Below are positions 53,735 to 62,810 of a stretch of 64,000 nt of DNA, one piece after another (the first letter of the stretch is position 1; each line of letters opens with the position of its first letter). The stretch comes from Glycomyces sp. TRM65418 (GTDB lineage: Bacteria > Actinomycetota > Actinomycetes > Mycobacteriales > Micromonosporaceae). Below the pieces are notes generated by a model. The model saw nothing but the letters and a program-made list of their open reading frames with translations, ran no database searches and was not told where the DNA came from. A program made the position numbers and the translations under genes. The stretch lies in contig NZ_JAJFAX010000016.1 of NCBI RefSeq assembly GCF_019710475.1, positions 1 through 64,000 on the forward strand, in the 5' to 3' direction.

Positions 53735-54547
53735 ATGTCACGAGTCATCCGCACCGGCGTCCTCATCGTCCTCGGCCTGATCTGGCTGCTGCCGGTGTAC
53801 CTGCTCCTGATCAACGCCGCGAAGGCGCCGGAGACGTTCACGACCGCCGAGTCGTGGCGGCCCACCGACTTCTCGCTGTTCGGGAACATCGCCGAGGCCA
53901 TGCGGCTGTCCGGGCTCGGTGAGAGCGTCGCCAGCACCCTGCTCTACGCGGTCGTCTCGCCCGCGATCGCCGTTCTGATCGGCTCCGCCGCGGGCTTCGC
54001 GATCGTCGCGCTCCGTCTGCGGCACGGGTTCGCCTGGTTCGTCGCGATCTTCGGCGGCACCGTCTTCCCGCTCCAGATGATCCTGCTGCCGATGTTCGAC
54101 GCGTACTCGCGCACGGGCCTGTTCGACACCCGGACCGGCATGGTCATCGTCTACACGGCGATCTCGGTCCCGTTCTCGGCGTTCGTGATGCGCAACTTCT
54201 TCACCGGCATCGCGCACAACGTCTTCGAGGCGGCCGTGCTCGACGGCGCGTCCACCCTGCGCATCTTCACCCGGGTGTACCTGCCGATGGCCTCGAGCGC
54301 GCTCGTCGCGATCTTCATCCTGCAGGCCACGTTCATCTGGAACGACTTCCTGCTCGGCCTCACCCTCAGCCAGTCCGACACCGTGCGGCCCATCGTGACC
54401 AGCCTCGCCGGGATGCAGAGCACCTACGGCGGCGCGCAGATGTCGACCGTGCTCGCCGGCGGCCTGCTCGTCTCGCTGCCCACGGTCGTGCTCTTCCTCT
54501 GCACGCAGAAGTTCTTCGCCCGCGGCCTCGCCCTCGGGCAGTACTAG
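53735..54547 (+). CDS. Sugar ABC transporter permease, MalG type
   Basis: 270 residues, six hydrophobic segments, EAA loop VFEAAVLDGASTLRIFTRVY. ATG 53735 lies 2 nt after the preceding stop codon. Completes the CUT1 importer. Confidence 0.92.
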   Translation: MSRVIRTGVLIVLGLIWLLPVYLLLINAAKAPETFTTAESWRPTDFSLFGNIAEAMRLSGLGESVASTLLYAVVSPAIAVLIGSAAGFAIVALRLRHGFAWFVAIFGGTVFPLQMILLPMFDAYSRTGLFDTRTGMVIVYTAISVPFSAFVMRNFFTGIAHNVFEAAVLDGASTLRIFTRVYLPMASSALVAIFILQATFIWNDFLLGLTLSQSDTVRPIVTSLAGMQSTYGGAQMSTVLAGGLLVSLPTVVLFLCTQKFFARGLALGQY

Positions 54548-54555
54548 GAGTCCTC

Positions 54556-56691
54556 ATGCGCCCTGCCGCCTCGCGCACCGTCCCCACGGTCGACGACCTC
54601 GCCGCCGACCCGGTCACGCACCACTACGACGACATGATCGCGCCCAGCGGGCTCACCAACCTGCTCGGCACCGCCCGAGTCGAGCACGACCTCACCGCGA
54701 TCAGTGCCGTCACGTTCCCGCCCGTCTCCCAAGGCCCCACCCGGACCGCGGCGTGCTTCGTGGACGGACGCCTGCTGGAGTCCTACGGCGCGCCGATCAC
54801 GCACGAATGGCGTCCCGACCGGGTGCGCCGCAGCGTGTCCCTCCCCGGGCTCGACCTCGCCACCGTCACGGTGTGCGCCCCCGGCCGGGCCGGCGTCGCC
54901 GTCGACGTCAGCGTCACCAACACCGGCGACGCGCCCCGGACCGTCCCGGTCGCGCTCTCGCTCGCCGCCGCGGCGACCCGATCCGGGACGGCCTGGCTCG
55001 ACGCGGTCGCCCCCGAGGAACGCAACCGCGCCACCGCCGCGCCCTCGCGCCTGGTCTTCGCGAACGAGGCGGGCACGGCCTGGAGCGTTCAAGGCGTCGA
55101 CACCGACGCCGAGGTGCGGCTCTCCGGCATTGCCCCCGCCGCGGGGGAGCACGAGGTCGGCATCGGCGGCATCGAGCGCGGCGGCGAGGTCCGCGTCAGC
55201 CTCGACGTCGCCCCCGGCGGGACGGCCCGATTCGGCTACGTCCACGCCGTCGGCGCCACCGAAGCGGCCGCCACCGCGGCCTTCGCCGCCATCGCCGCCG
55301 ACGTCCCGGCCACCGTGGCCGCCGCCGAGTCCTTCTGGAACACGCAGCTCGACGCCGCCTTCCGGCCCGGGAACGGCGAGTTCTCCGGGCATCTGCCCAC
55401 ATTGGAGACCTCCTCCGACGCGCTGCGCCGCCTCTACTGGTGGGGCGCGCTCGGCGTCATCTGGTTCCGGCGCGACTTCGCGGGCAACGTCCTCGGACGC
55501 AGCTACGACACCCTCATGCCCAACTACTGGGCCACCACCACGTTCATCTGGGACTACAGCCTCAGCTCCATCACGCACGCGCTGCTCGACCCGGACGTCA
55601 TGCGACGTCAGCTGTCGCACTGGATCGCCTCCGACATCCACACGCACTTCGGCACCTCGTCCCTCACGGGCGGGCCCGTCGGCCGCTGGTACTCGGTCAA
55701 CGACTACGCGATGACCCGGCTCGTCCACGACTACCTCCGGTTCACCGGCGACACCGGCCTGCTCGACGAGTCCGCCGGCGGCCGTCCGGTGCGCGAGCAT
55801 CTGCGCGACTGGGCCCTGGCCTGGCGCGGCCTGCGCGGCTCGTCCGCGCTGGCCGACTACGGCGAGATCGACAACCTCCTCGAATGCGTCAGCTCCTACA
55901 CGCACGAGGTCGCGAGCCTCAACGCCGCGAACGTGTGGAACCTCCGCACCGCGGCCGAGATCCTCGCCGCCACCGGCGATCCCGACACGGCCGAGGACCT
56001 GGCGGCCGAAGCGGACGCCCTCGTCGGCGAGGTCGTCGACCTCTACCTGCCCGGCGCCGGGCACTTCGCCGCCCGCCAGCCCGACGGCACCCGCGTCCCG
56101 GTGCGGCACGTCTACGACTTCAGCGTCGTCGGCACCACCATCGCCGACGACCTCCCCGCCCGGGTGCGCGGGGAGATGGTCGACTTCTACCGGCGCGAAC
56201 TCCAGACCGGGGTCTGGACGCGCTCACTGTCCCCAAGGGACCCCGACGCGAGCTTCAGCGTCCGCCCCGACCACCAGTGGAACGGCGCCTACCCCGCGTG
56301 GCCCGCGGACGCGGCCCGCTCGCTCGTCGCGCTCGGCGCGCCGTCCGCCGCCCTCGACTGGCTCCCCGGACTCGCCCGCTCCGCGAACCAGGGGCCGCCC
56401 GGGCAGGCGCACTTCACCGAGGAGGCCATGCCGCCGGTCAACGGCGGCGCGCGCAAAGCGCCTCCCCAGCTGCCGTACATCATCGACTGGGCCTGCTCCT
56501 CCGCCGGCGCCTATGTGGCCCTGGTGATCGAGTCGTTCTTCGGCGTCGATCCCAGCGTCGGCGACGACCGCCTCGACACCTCCCGCGCCTGCATCGCCGA
56601 CCTCGACCCCGACGCGGTGCTCCGCGGCCTGCGCATCGGCGACCGGCTCGTCGACGTCCACGCCGACGGCACCGTCACCGACGCGTCATGA
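54556..56691 (+). CDS. Glycoside hydrolase-like (alpha/alpha)6-barrel protein
   Basis: 711 residues, no signal peptide, therefore cytoplasmic. The N-terminal 270 residues are a beta-sandwich. The remainder is an (alpha/alpha)6 barrel of the trehalase/GH63-like clan with the catalytic-loop-like segments TTTFIWDYSLSSITHALLDP, LADYGEIDNLLECVSSYTHE and HQWNGAYPAWPADAARSL. It probably hydrolyses the imported oligosaccharide to the hexose that the ROK kinase uses. I cannot assign a family or linkage. It is within the operon, 8 nt after the MalG-type gene, and overlaps the next gene by ATGA. Confidence 0.7.
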   Translation: MRPAASRTVPTVDDLAADPVTHHYDDMIAPSGLTNLLGTARVEHDLTAISAVTFPPVSQGPTRTAACFVDGRLLESYGAPITHEWRPDRVRRSVSLPGLDLATVTVCAPGRAGVAVDVSVTNTGDAPRTVPVALSLAAAATRSGTAWLDAVAPEERNRATAAPSRLVFANEAGTAWSVQGVDTDAEVRLSGIAPAAGEHEVGIGGIERGGEVRVSLDVAPGGTARFGYVHAVGATEAAATAAFAAIAADVPATVAAAESFWNTQLDAAFRPGNGEFSGHLPTLETSSDALRRLYWWGALGVIWFRRDFAGNVLGRSYDTLMPNYWATTTFIWDYSLSSITHALLDPDVMRRQLSHWIASDIHTHFGTSSLTGGPVGRWYSVNDYAMTRLVHDYLRFTGDTGLLDESAGGRPVREHLRDWALAWRGLRGSSALADYGEIDNLLECVSSYTHEVASLNAANVWNLRTAAEILAATGDPDTAEDLAAEADALVGEVVDLYLPGAGHFAARQPDGTRVPVRHVYDFSVVGTTIADDLPARVRGEMVDFYRRELQTGVWTRSLSPRDPDASFSVRPDHQWNGAYPAWPADAARSLVALGAPSAALDWLPGLARSANQGPPGQAHFTEEAMPPVNGGARKAPPQLPYIIDWACSSAGAYVALVIESFFGVDPSVGDDRLDTSRACIADLDPDAVLRGLRIGDRLVDVHADGTVTDAS

Positions 56692-57911
56692 ACGCGCGAC
56701 CGCTGCGACGCGTCCCGATCGAACCGGCGATGGTCCGCGGCGCCGTCGAGGTCGAGGAGACGCCGCGCGGGCTCCTCCCGCACCGGCTGCCGCGATGGGC
56801 CAGACGGCAGATCCCGGACCGCTTCATGGTCCAGACCAGCGCGGAGAGCGCCGGCGTCCGCCTCGCCCTCCGCACGGCCGCCGACGTGATCGAGCTCGAC
56901 GTGCAGGCGCGGCGCCTCGCCGCCGACGCCGAGGCGCCCATGCCGCCGAGCGTCTACGAGCTCACCGAGGGGTCGCGACTCGCGGCGTCCGCGACCGTGC
57001 CCGTCGGCTCCCGCTTCGTGTTCGCCTTCGAACGGCCGGACGGCGCGATCGTGCCCGGACCGGACGCCACGGCGCGATTCACAGGGCTCGGCACGGGCGC
57101 CGAGCGCGACCTGGAACTGTGGCTGCCGTATCACGACGCGGTGGAGCTGCTGGAACTGCGCGCCGACGCGCCCGTCGCGCCCCTGCCCGAATCCGGGGCG
57201 CTCCGCTGGGTCCACCACGGCAGCTCCATCAGCCACGGCTACCGGGCCGACACGACCACCGGCACCTGGCCGGTGGTCGCGGCGCTCCGGGCCGGGGCCC
57301 ACCTCCAGAACCTCGCCTTCAGCGGCAACGCCATGCTCGACCCGTTCACCGCCAGGACGATCCGCGACGCGCCCGCCGACCTCGTCACCCTGAAGATCGG
57401 CATCAACCTCGTCTGCGGCGACGTGATGCGCCTGCGCGCGTTCCGCCCCGCCGTCGACGGCTTCCTCGACACCGTCCGCGACGGCCACCCCGAGACGCCG
57501 ATCGTGCTCGTCTCGCCGATCTGGTGCGAGCCGGTCGAGACCGCGGCCGGACCCACCGTGCAGGACCCCGGCCGCGACGAGGAGTGGTCGATCGCGGCGG
57601 GCACCGAGGCCGACGTCGCGGCCGGAAAGCTCTCGCTCCGCACCGTCCGCGACGAACTCGCCTCCATCGTGGACCGCCGCCGGGACGACGACCACCGACT
57701 GCACTACTTCGACGGCCTGTCGCTCTACAGCGGCCGCGACGCCGCCGCGATGCCGCTGCCGGACAACCTGCACCCCGGCCCGGACGTCCAGCGCCGCATC
57801 GGCGAACGCTTCGCCGACGCCGTCCTCTCCGAATTCGCCGTCCCGCACGGCTCGACCCCCAGGGGCCGCCCCTCCGGCGAGTCCCGAGATCTGCAAAGGA
57901 GCAGACCATGA
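56688..57911 (+). CDS. SGNH/GDSL-type carbohydrate esterase, two-domain
   Basis: 407 residues, no signal peptide. An N-terminal jelly-roll domain (about 1-165) precedes an SGNH hydrolase. Block I is HHGSSISHGYRAD with nucleophile S180 in a GSS version of GDS. Block II Gly lies in NLAFSGNAMLD, block III is KIGINLVCGD and the Asp/His pair is PDNLHPG near the end. This build is shared with two-domain deacetylases of oligosaccharides. It would remove acetyl or other esters from the imported glycan before or after the barrel enzyme cleaves it. Translationally coupled on both sides. Confidence 0.78.
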   Translation: MNARPLRRVPIEPAMVRGAVEVEETPRGLLPHRLPRWARRQIPDRFMVQTSAESAGVRLALRTAADVIELDVQARRLAADAEAPMPPSVYELTEGSRLAASATVPVGSRFVFAFERPDGAIVPGPDATARFTGLGTGAERDLELWLPYHDAVELLELRADAPVAPLPESGALRWVHHGSSISHGYRADTTTGTWPVVAALRAGAHLQNLAFSGNAMLDPFTARTIRDAPADLVTLKIGINLVCGDVMRLRAFRPAVDGFLDTVRDGHPETPIVLVSPIWCEPVETAAGPTVQDPGRDEEWSIAAGTEADVAAGKLSLRTVRDELASIVDRRRDDDHRLHYFDGLSLYSGRDAAAMPLPDNLHPGPDVQRRIGERFADAVLSEFAVPHGSTPRGRPSGESRDLQRSRP

Positions 57912-59032
57912 CCCGACGATCGACCACACTCGCCGCAGCCCTGTTCACCGGGCTCGCCACCGCAGCGGTCCCCTTGACCGCCGGCGCCGCCCCGGCGTCC
58001 GAGCCGCGCGTGTGCGCCTCCGTCAACGAGGAGCTCACCGAGCGCTTCGGCGCCTACGCCGACACCGCGGGGCGCTGGACCGGCGCCGACTCCGCCTACA
58101 GCGTCCAACTGCCCGACGGCTCGACCGCGTGGCTCTACTCCGACACGTTCCTCGGGGAGGTCGACGAGGACGGCGGCCGGCCCCTGGACTCGCCGTTCCT
58201 CCACAACTCGATCATCGTCGACGACGGCGGCACGCTCACCACCCACACCGGAGGGACGCCCGACGCGCCCGAATCGCTCGCGAAGGTCGCGGACGCCGAC
58301 GAGTCCGAGCGCTGGTACTGGTTCGGCGACGGCACGGTCGAAGGCGACGCCCTGCACGTGATGCTGCTCGAGTTCGTCAAGACCGGGTCCGGGGTGTTCG
58401 ACTTCGCGTTCAGCGGCAACGCCGTCGCCACCTTCGACGTCGACGACATGAGCCTCACGGCGATCACGGCGCTCCCGGAGTCGGGGGTGAACTGGGGCTC
58501 GGCGATCTACGAGGACCCCCACGACGGGCACACCTACGTCTTCGGCGTCGAGGACCTGCAGGCGCAGAAGTACGCCCACCTCGCCCGCGTGCCCTCCGGC
58601 TCGCTCACCACGGCGGACTGGGAGTACTTCGCCGCGGGGGAGTGGACCGAGGACCCCAGCGGCTCCAGCCGCATCCTCGAAGGCGTCTCGAACGAGTTCA
58701 GCGTCTCCCGCTTCCAAGGCCGGTTCACGCTCGTCACCGGCGACGCCACCGAAGCGCTCAGCGCCAAGATCGTGATGTACCGCAGCGACGCCATCGAGGG
58801 GCCCTACACCGGCAAGACCGTGCTGTACGAGACCCCGGAGACCGGCGGGAACGTCTTCACCTACAACGCCAAGGCGCACCCGCACCTCAGCGACGGGAAC
58901 CGACTGCTGGTGACCTACAACGTCAACAGCTTCGCACCCGACGACCTGTACGAGGACGCGCGCATCTACCGTCCCCGCTACATCGACGTCACCGTCACCT
59001 TCGCCAACGGCCGCGGGAACGGCCGGCACTGA
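57908..59032 (+). CDS. Secreted beta-propeller protein, DUF4185/DUF5005-like
   Basis: 374 residues with a signal peptide ending TAGAAPA (about residue 30). AAAGGAG lies 7 nt upstream and the ATG overlaps the esterase stop as ATGA. The mature part shows repeated blade motifs (YSVQLPDGSTAWLYSDTFLG, RWYWFGDGTV, GNVFTYNAKAHPHLSDGNRL) typical of propellers in polysaccharide-utilisation loci whose activity is often unknown. The only exported catalytic candidate of the operon, so it may liberate the transported oligosaccharide. Confidence 0.72.
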   Translation: MTRRSTTLAAALFTGLATAAVPLTAGAAPASEPRVCASVNEELTERFGAYADTAGRWTGADSAYSVQLPDGSTAWLYSDTFLGEVDEDGGRPLDSPFLHNSIIVDDGGTLTTHTGGTPDAPESLAKVADADESERWYWFGDGTVEGDALHVMLLEFVKTGSGVFDFAFSGNAVATFDVDDMSLTAITALPESGVNWGSAIYEDPHDGHTYVFGVEDLQAQKYAHLARVPSGSLTTADWEYFAAGEWTEDPSGSSRILEGVSNEFSVSRFQGRFTLVTGDATEALSAKIVMYRSDAIEGPYTGKTVLYETPETGGNVFTYNAKAHPHLSDGNRLLVTYNVNSFAPDDLYEDARIYRPRYIDVTVTFANGRGNGRH

Positions 59033-59038
59033 CGGCAT

Positions 59039-59097
59039 GAACGGCGGTCGCGACGGGCGGGGGCGGTCCTCGCCGCCACCCGTCGCGACCGCCGTTC
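59039..59097 (+). terminator. Long terminator of the sugar operon
   Basis: Exact 19-bp arms (59039-59057 and 59079-59097) with a 21-nt loop that itself can pair. It begins 6 nt after the last stop codon. Confidence 0.85.
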
Positions 59098-59134
59098 CGT
59101 GTGCTCGGGCGATCGCCGATGCCGCCCGTCCCGG

Positions 59135-59515
59135 TCAGCGGTTTCTGACCCGGTCCAGGACTTCACGGCCGCGCTCGGGCAGCTCGGCGGCCGCCGAGAT
59201 GATCGCGTCCCGCGCGTCCTCCAGCTGCGCGACGGCCTTGTGGTAGCCGCGGTTGGACCTGCGGCGGTCGTAGGCCATCTTGGCCCCCACCACCGCGGCC
59301 GCCACCACGACCACCGCCGCCGCGGCGGCGACCATCCGCCGGCCGCCGACCTTGGCGACGGGCCACGGCTCGTCGTCGTCGGCGACGTAGGCGTCGCCCT
59401 CGTCGGTCTCCTCCAATTGGGCGGCGTCGCGTCCGGCGATGTCGGCCAGGCGCAACGCGTCGGACTCGCTCGCCGGCTCCGCGCCGGTGTCCTGCAGATC
59501 CTTCTGCGATTTCAT
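59135..59515 (-). CDS. Small single-span membrane protein
   Basis: 126 residues from ATG with GGAGGA upstream. The first 60 residues are acidic and polar, one Ala/Val-rich membrane helix lies at about 61-82, and the C-terminal 45 residues are helical and charged (RRRSNRGYHKAVAQLEDARD). Not recognised. A SigB-like promoter candidate lies about 110 nt upstream, which hints at a stress role. Confidence 0.65.
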   Translation of the reverse strand: MKSQKDLQDTGAEPASESDALRLADIAGRDAAQLEETDEGDAYVADDDEPWPVAKVGGRRMVAAAAAVVVVAAAVVGAKMAYDRRRSNRGYHKAVAQLEDARDAIISAAAELPERGREVLDRVRNR

Positions 59516-59823
59516 GGTCGCATCCTCCCTCGGTCGGCCCGGTGCTCCGCGATTCGGAGCCGCCTTGGCGAACAGGACTCGAATAAGACCTGCTCACGGG
59601 CCCGGATTCCGTCAACCCGGAGTTTACCCAGTTCAGTGCCCGATTAGACGGCTTGAGGCCGGTCTTCTTCGCGGCGATCGATTTCCGGCGGTCCGGCCGC
59701 AGGTCGACATATCCGTGTCCTCGCGTTCGCGACCGCTCCCGCGGCTGTGGCGCACCGGCAGTTGACTCCTCGGCCCGGTTCCACCACACTGGAGGCTCGT
59801 TTCGGCCGACCGAGCAGGTGACC
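59516..59823. other. Divergent intergenic region (308 bp)
   Basis: No gene seen. It contains a possible SigB-like promoter toward the small membrane protein and the start region of the DUF1838 gene. Confidence 0.4.
59624..59649 (-). promoter_or_regulatory. Possible SigB-like promoter of the small membrane protein
   Basis: Read on the minus strand: GTCT, 16 nt, GGGTAA, close to the GTTT-N13-15-GGGTA pattern of SigB/SigF-type factors. Confidence 0.3.
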
Positions 59824-60666
59824 ATGGCACGACCGCCCGAGGACCCCACGCACCCCGCGCCCCTGTACTCGCTGGTCGAGTCGCCGCACGGACGCGCCTA
59901 CCTCCGACTGCTGGCCCGACCGGACGGCGAGGACATGGTGTACCGGATCTCCGGATCCGTCTACGCCGACGTCCCCGGCGACGCGCTCGCCCCGGCGCTG
60001 CGACACGGCGCCGCACTGTTCGGATTCGAGGGGTACAACATCCGCCGGTTCCACCGCGAGCCCGGCACGGACCGGCTCCATCTGCTCACCCGCGAGCTGG
60101 TGTTCTACACCGACCCGGCCGAACCGACCCGCATCCTCACCGAGTGGGCCAACCCGGTCGACGGCCGCGTCTACCCCGTCGTCCCGGTCAACAACGATGC
60201 CGTCAACCAGGGCCCCTTCCCGATCGCCCCCTCCTTCGAGGGTCCTCCCGCCCGCTCGGTCCACGGGCGGCTCATGTGGCACGCCGACATCCCGCCCCGC
60301 GCCGACCTCGCCTCGGCCCTCGGCGACGGGTTCGGGCTGCCGAGCGGGATCTACACGACCTGGGAGCTGTTCGACTTCACGGTCGACGCCGAAGCGGTCG
60401 AGTCCTGCCGCGGGGAGGACGCGCCCGAAGGCGCGCTCCCGGTGGTGAGCACGTGGACCAGGGTCGGTCCGTGGCCGCCGTTCATGGCGCTGTCCGAGGC
60501 CGAGACCGGCGGCGCGGGCGTCGTCTACCACACTCGCAACTGGACGCTCGACGGCTTCGAGCGGCTCGAACCGTGGATCAAGGACGCGGTCCTCGCGGAC
60601 TACCCGCTCTACACCGCCGCGCCGGAGCAGCCGGGACCGAATCAGACCTCCTGGAGTTCCTTCTAG
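59824..60666 (+). CDS. DUF1838-family protein, cut short by an in-frame amber codon
   Basis: 280 residues up to TAG at 60664-60666. Family features include VPHG-like LVESPHGRAYLRLLARPDGE, WANPVDGRVYPVVPVNNDAVN and MWHADIPPRADL. DUF1838 proteins have no known activity. After the TAG the same frame continues with 20 codons of strongly GC3-biased sequence (AKQLGEGAMTWAEWCEANGM) to TGA at 60727-60729, and the protein segment is rich in Trp as expected for the family's C-terminal end. So TAG may be a recent nonsense change of TGG, CAG or AAG, a sequencing error, or a readthrough codon. No tRNA for amber suppression is seen here. Confidence 0.75.
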   Translation: MARPPEDPTHPAPLYSLVESPHGRAYLRLLARPDGEDMVYRISGSVYADVPGDALAPALRHGAALFGFEGYNIRRFHREPGTDRLHLLTRELVFYTDPAEPTRILTEWANPVDGRVYPVVPVNNDAVNQGPFPIAPSFEGPPARSVHGRLMWHADIPPRADLASALGDGFGLPSGIYTTWELFDFTVDAEAVESCRGEDAPEGALPVVSTWTRVGPWPPFMALSEAETGGAGVVYHTRNWTLDGFERLEPWIKDAVLADYPLYTAAPEQPGPNQTSWSSF

Positions 60667-60729
60667 GCCAAGCAGCTCGGCGAAGGCGCCATGACCTGGG
60701 CCGAATGGTGCGAGGCCAACGGCATGTGA
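60667..60729 (+). pseudogene. Coding continuation after the amber codon
   Basis: Twenty in-frame codons and TGA. Eighteen of 20 third positions are G or C, far from random, which argues that this stretch was translated until recently. Confidence 0.6.
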
Positions 60730-60770
60730 CGTCCTATGCGGACACGGTGTGGGCCGGGGCCAGCACCGCC

Positions 60771-62279
60771 CTAGTCCCGCTCGTATGCGGCGGGGTCGTA
60801 CACGGGCGCGGGCAGTGACGCGGCCAGCGCGATGATCTCGTCCAGGCCGTATCCCTCGATCACGCCCGCATAGGTGGTGTCGAACGCGACCGCCCAGCCC
60901 GCCGGGTCGTACACCATCACCCAGTACGAGTGGCTCTCGCCGACGCCGAAGGTCCGCGTGGCGACGGTCCGGCCGTCGACCTCGGTCGTCTCGCAGACGT
61001 CGTCCTTGTCGCCCGCGCAGTCGAGGAGGTACGGCTCGGCGTTCGCCCCCTCCGGCGGGAGCCCCGGGAGCCAGCCGCCGGGGAGGTGGTAGCGCACGGC
61101 CGCGTGCACGGGGTGGTCCTCGGTGTCGGTGAACGGCATGGAGTAGTCGGCGGCGTAGCCGCGTCGGACCGTGTCGTCGACGAAGTGCAGCTGCGACGGT
61201 TGGGAGTCGAGGAGCTCCACACCCGGGTGCGCCGCGTCGATCGCGGCGGTGGCCGCGTCGAACGTGGCCTGCGAGTCGGCGGCCGCCGCGCTCTCCCACG
61301 CCTCGTCCGGGGCCCACCCGGCCGGGACGTCGAGCAGGTCCCCGACCGGCGCCAGTTCACTGGTGTCGTAGTCGAACTGCGGCATCGCGAGCATCGCCGT
61401 CCGCAGGTCCTCTACGCTCATCGCCCGGCCCTGGCCCGCGCAGTCGAGGTCCCAGGAGGACCGCAGCGCCGAGCCGTTCGGGTAGACGACGGCCGCCTCC
61501 AGCGCGCAGCCGTGATCGGCGACCATCAGGATCCGGCCGTCGTCGAGCTCATCCTTGGTGAACTCGGGCGCCGCATCGGTCCAGGACGCCTCGTCGGAGA
61601 TGAGGTGCTGCGGGAACGCGACGTCGCCGGTCGGGCCGGGCTCGGCGGTCCATCCGCCCGGCTGCATCGCGGTGATCGCGAAGGAGGACCGCTCCGCCTC
61701 CTCGTCGCCGTCGCGGGCGAGGTAGCCGCGCAGGTACACCTGCCCGCTGTTGCCCGTCGCGTGCCACGGCATGAACTGGAGCGGCAGGTCCTGGTAGCCG
61801 AGTTCGGACAGCGCCTCGTCGCGGTCGACGCCCCACTGCTCCATGGCGTCCGCGATGGCCGCTTCGGACGGCCGCTCGTAGTCGAGCGCGTCGGCCTCCA
61901 GGAAGCCCGCGTCCACCGCGAGGTCCCCGAAGGCCGATCTCGCGGCCGAGTCGAGGTCCCATTGGACGTCGTCCCACGTGGCGGAGGTCGGGCTCGGGTA
62001 GCCGGCCAGGGACGGGTCGAAGTCGAACGGACCGCCGGCCGGGAGTTCCGGTCCCCCTTCGGTCTCCTGGACCGGGGCGAACGTGTTGAGCGACAGCGCG
62101 AGGACGGCGGCGACCGCCGCGACCCCCGCGGTGGCGGCGCCGCCGGCGAGGACGACTTTGCGGCGGCGGAAGCGGTAGCCCTCGCGCACGGCCTCGTCGA
62201 TGTCGAGCGAGGGCTCCTTCGGCGTCGTGTCGGGCCGGGCCCGCCGGATCAGGCCGCCGGTGTCGTCTTGCAGGTTCAT
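60771..62279 (-). CDS. Membrane-anchored protein paired with a SigE-family sigma factor
   Basis: 502 residues. A basic cytoplasmic segment of about 40 residues, one membrane helix (about 41-66, LAGGAATAGVAAVAAVLALS) and a large extracytoplasmic domain rich in Asp, Trp and Pro. The start lies 18 nt after the sigma-factor stop codon with GGAGACGAG as ribosome site, so it is co-transcribed. The position suggests an anti-sigma or sensor role, but no zinc anti-sigma motif (HxxxCxxC) is present, so this is a positional inference. Two Cys pairs (for instance around DCAGQG and DCAGDKDDVC) could form disulfides. Confidence 0.65.
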   Translation of the reverse strand: MNLQDDTGGLIRRARPDTTPKEPSLDIDEAVREGYRFRRRKVVLAGGAATAGVAAVAAVLALSLNTFAPVQETEGGPELPAGGPFDFDPSLAGYPSPTSATWDDVQWDLDSAARSAFGDLAVDAGFLEADALDYERPSEAAIADAMEQWGVDRDEALSELGYQDLPLQFMPWHATGNSGQVYLRGYLARDGDEEAERSSFAITAMQPGGWTAEPGPTGDVAFPQHLISDEASWTDAAPEFTKDELDDGRILMVADHGCALEAAVVYPNGSALRSSWDLDCAGQGRAMSVEDLRTAMLAMPQFDYDTSELAPVGDLLDVPAGWAPDEAWESAAAADSQATFDAATAAIDAAHPGVELLDSQPSQLHFVDDTVRRGYAADYSMPFTDTEDHPVHAAVRYHLPGGWLPGLPPEGANAEPYLLDCAGDKDDVCETTEVDGRTVATRTFGVGESHSYWVMVYDPAGWAVAFDTTYAGVIEGYGLDEIIALAASLPAPVYDPAAYERD

Positions 62280-62297
62280 GTGTCTCGTCTCCTTCGG

Positions 62298-62810
62298 CTA
62301 GACCCGGGCGGGGGCGGCGGATTCGTTGAGGTACTGGCGCATCTTGCGCAGTCCCTTGGCGCACTGGCTCTTCACCGTGCCGGTCGAGCAGCCCATGGCC
62401 TCGGCGGCGTCCTCCACGGACAGGTCCTCCCAGTACCGCAGCACGAGCGTCGCCCGCTGCCGGGGCGGCAGCCGGTCCATCGCCTCGGTGACCGCGAGCC
62501 GGAGGTCGATCTCCTCCTGCGGGGCGTCGATGAGCGTCGACGGCACCTCGTCGCTGGCGCGCTCGCGGCGCACCCACGCCAGGCGCCGGTGCGAGAGGTA
62601 GACGTTGACGACGATCCGGCGCACGTACGCCGGAGCGCCGATCGGGTCCACGCGCTTCCAGGCGGCGAACATCCTCGTCAGCGCCTTCTGCACGATGTCG
62701 TCGGCCTCGTACCAGTCCCCGCACAGCAGATACGCCTGCCGCCGCAGGCCGTCGCGCTGGGCGAGCGCGAACGACCGGAACTCGGCCTCTTGCTGCTCCT
62801 TGCTCTTCAC
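62298..62810 (-). CDS. SigE-family (actinobacterial SACE type) ECF sigma factor
   Basis: 170 residues from GTG at 62810 with AGAGG upstream. Longer in-frame starts lack support. Region 2 is LRRQAYLLCGDWYEADDIVQ with ALTRMFAAWKRV; region 4 is DRLPPRQRATLVLRYWEDLS and the DNA-recognition helix MGCSTGTVKSQCAKGLRKMR. Length and wording match the small SigE group of actinobacteria. It presumably controls its own operon with the membrane protein. Confidence 0.88.
   Translation of the reverse strand: MKSKEQQEAEFRSFALAQRDGLRRQAYLLCGDWYEADDIVQKALTRMFAAWKRVDPIGAPAYVRRIVVNVYLSHRRLAWVRRERASDEVPSTLIDAPQEEIDLRLAVTEAMDRLPPRQRATLVLRYWEDLSVEDAAEAMGCSTGTVKSQCAKGLRKMRQYLNESAAPARV

Noticed and set aside
49602..53741. 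A 1,379-codon open frame on the minus strand
   Set aside because: It lies antisense to four well-supported genes (ROK kinase end, isomerase fusion, binding protein, MalF-type permease). Long antisense frames are expected from GC-rich third positions, and the product is low-complexity Arg/Asp/Val/Gly sequence.
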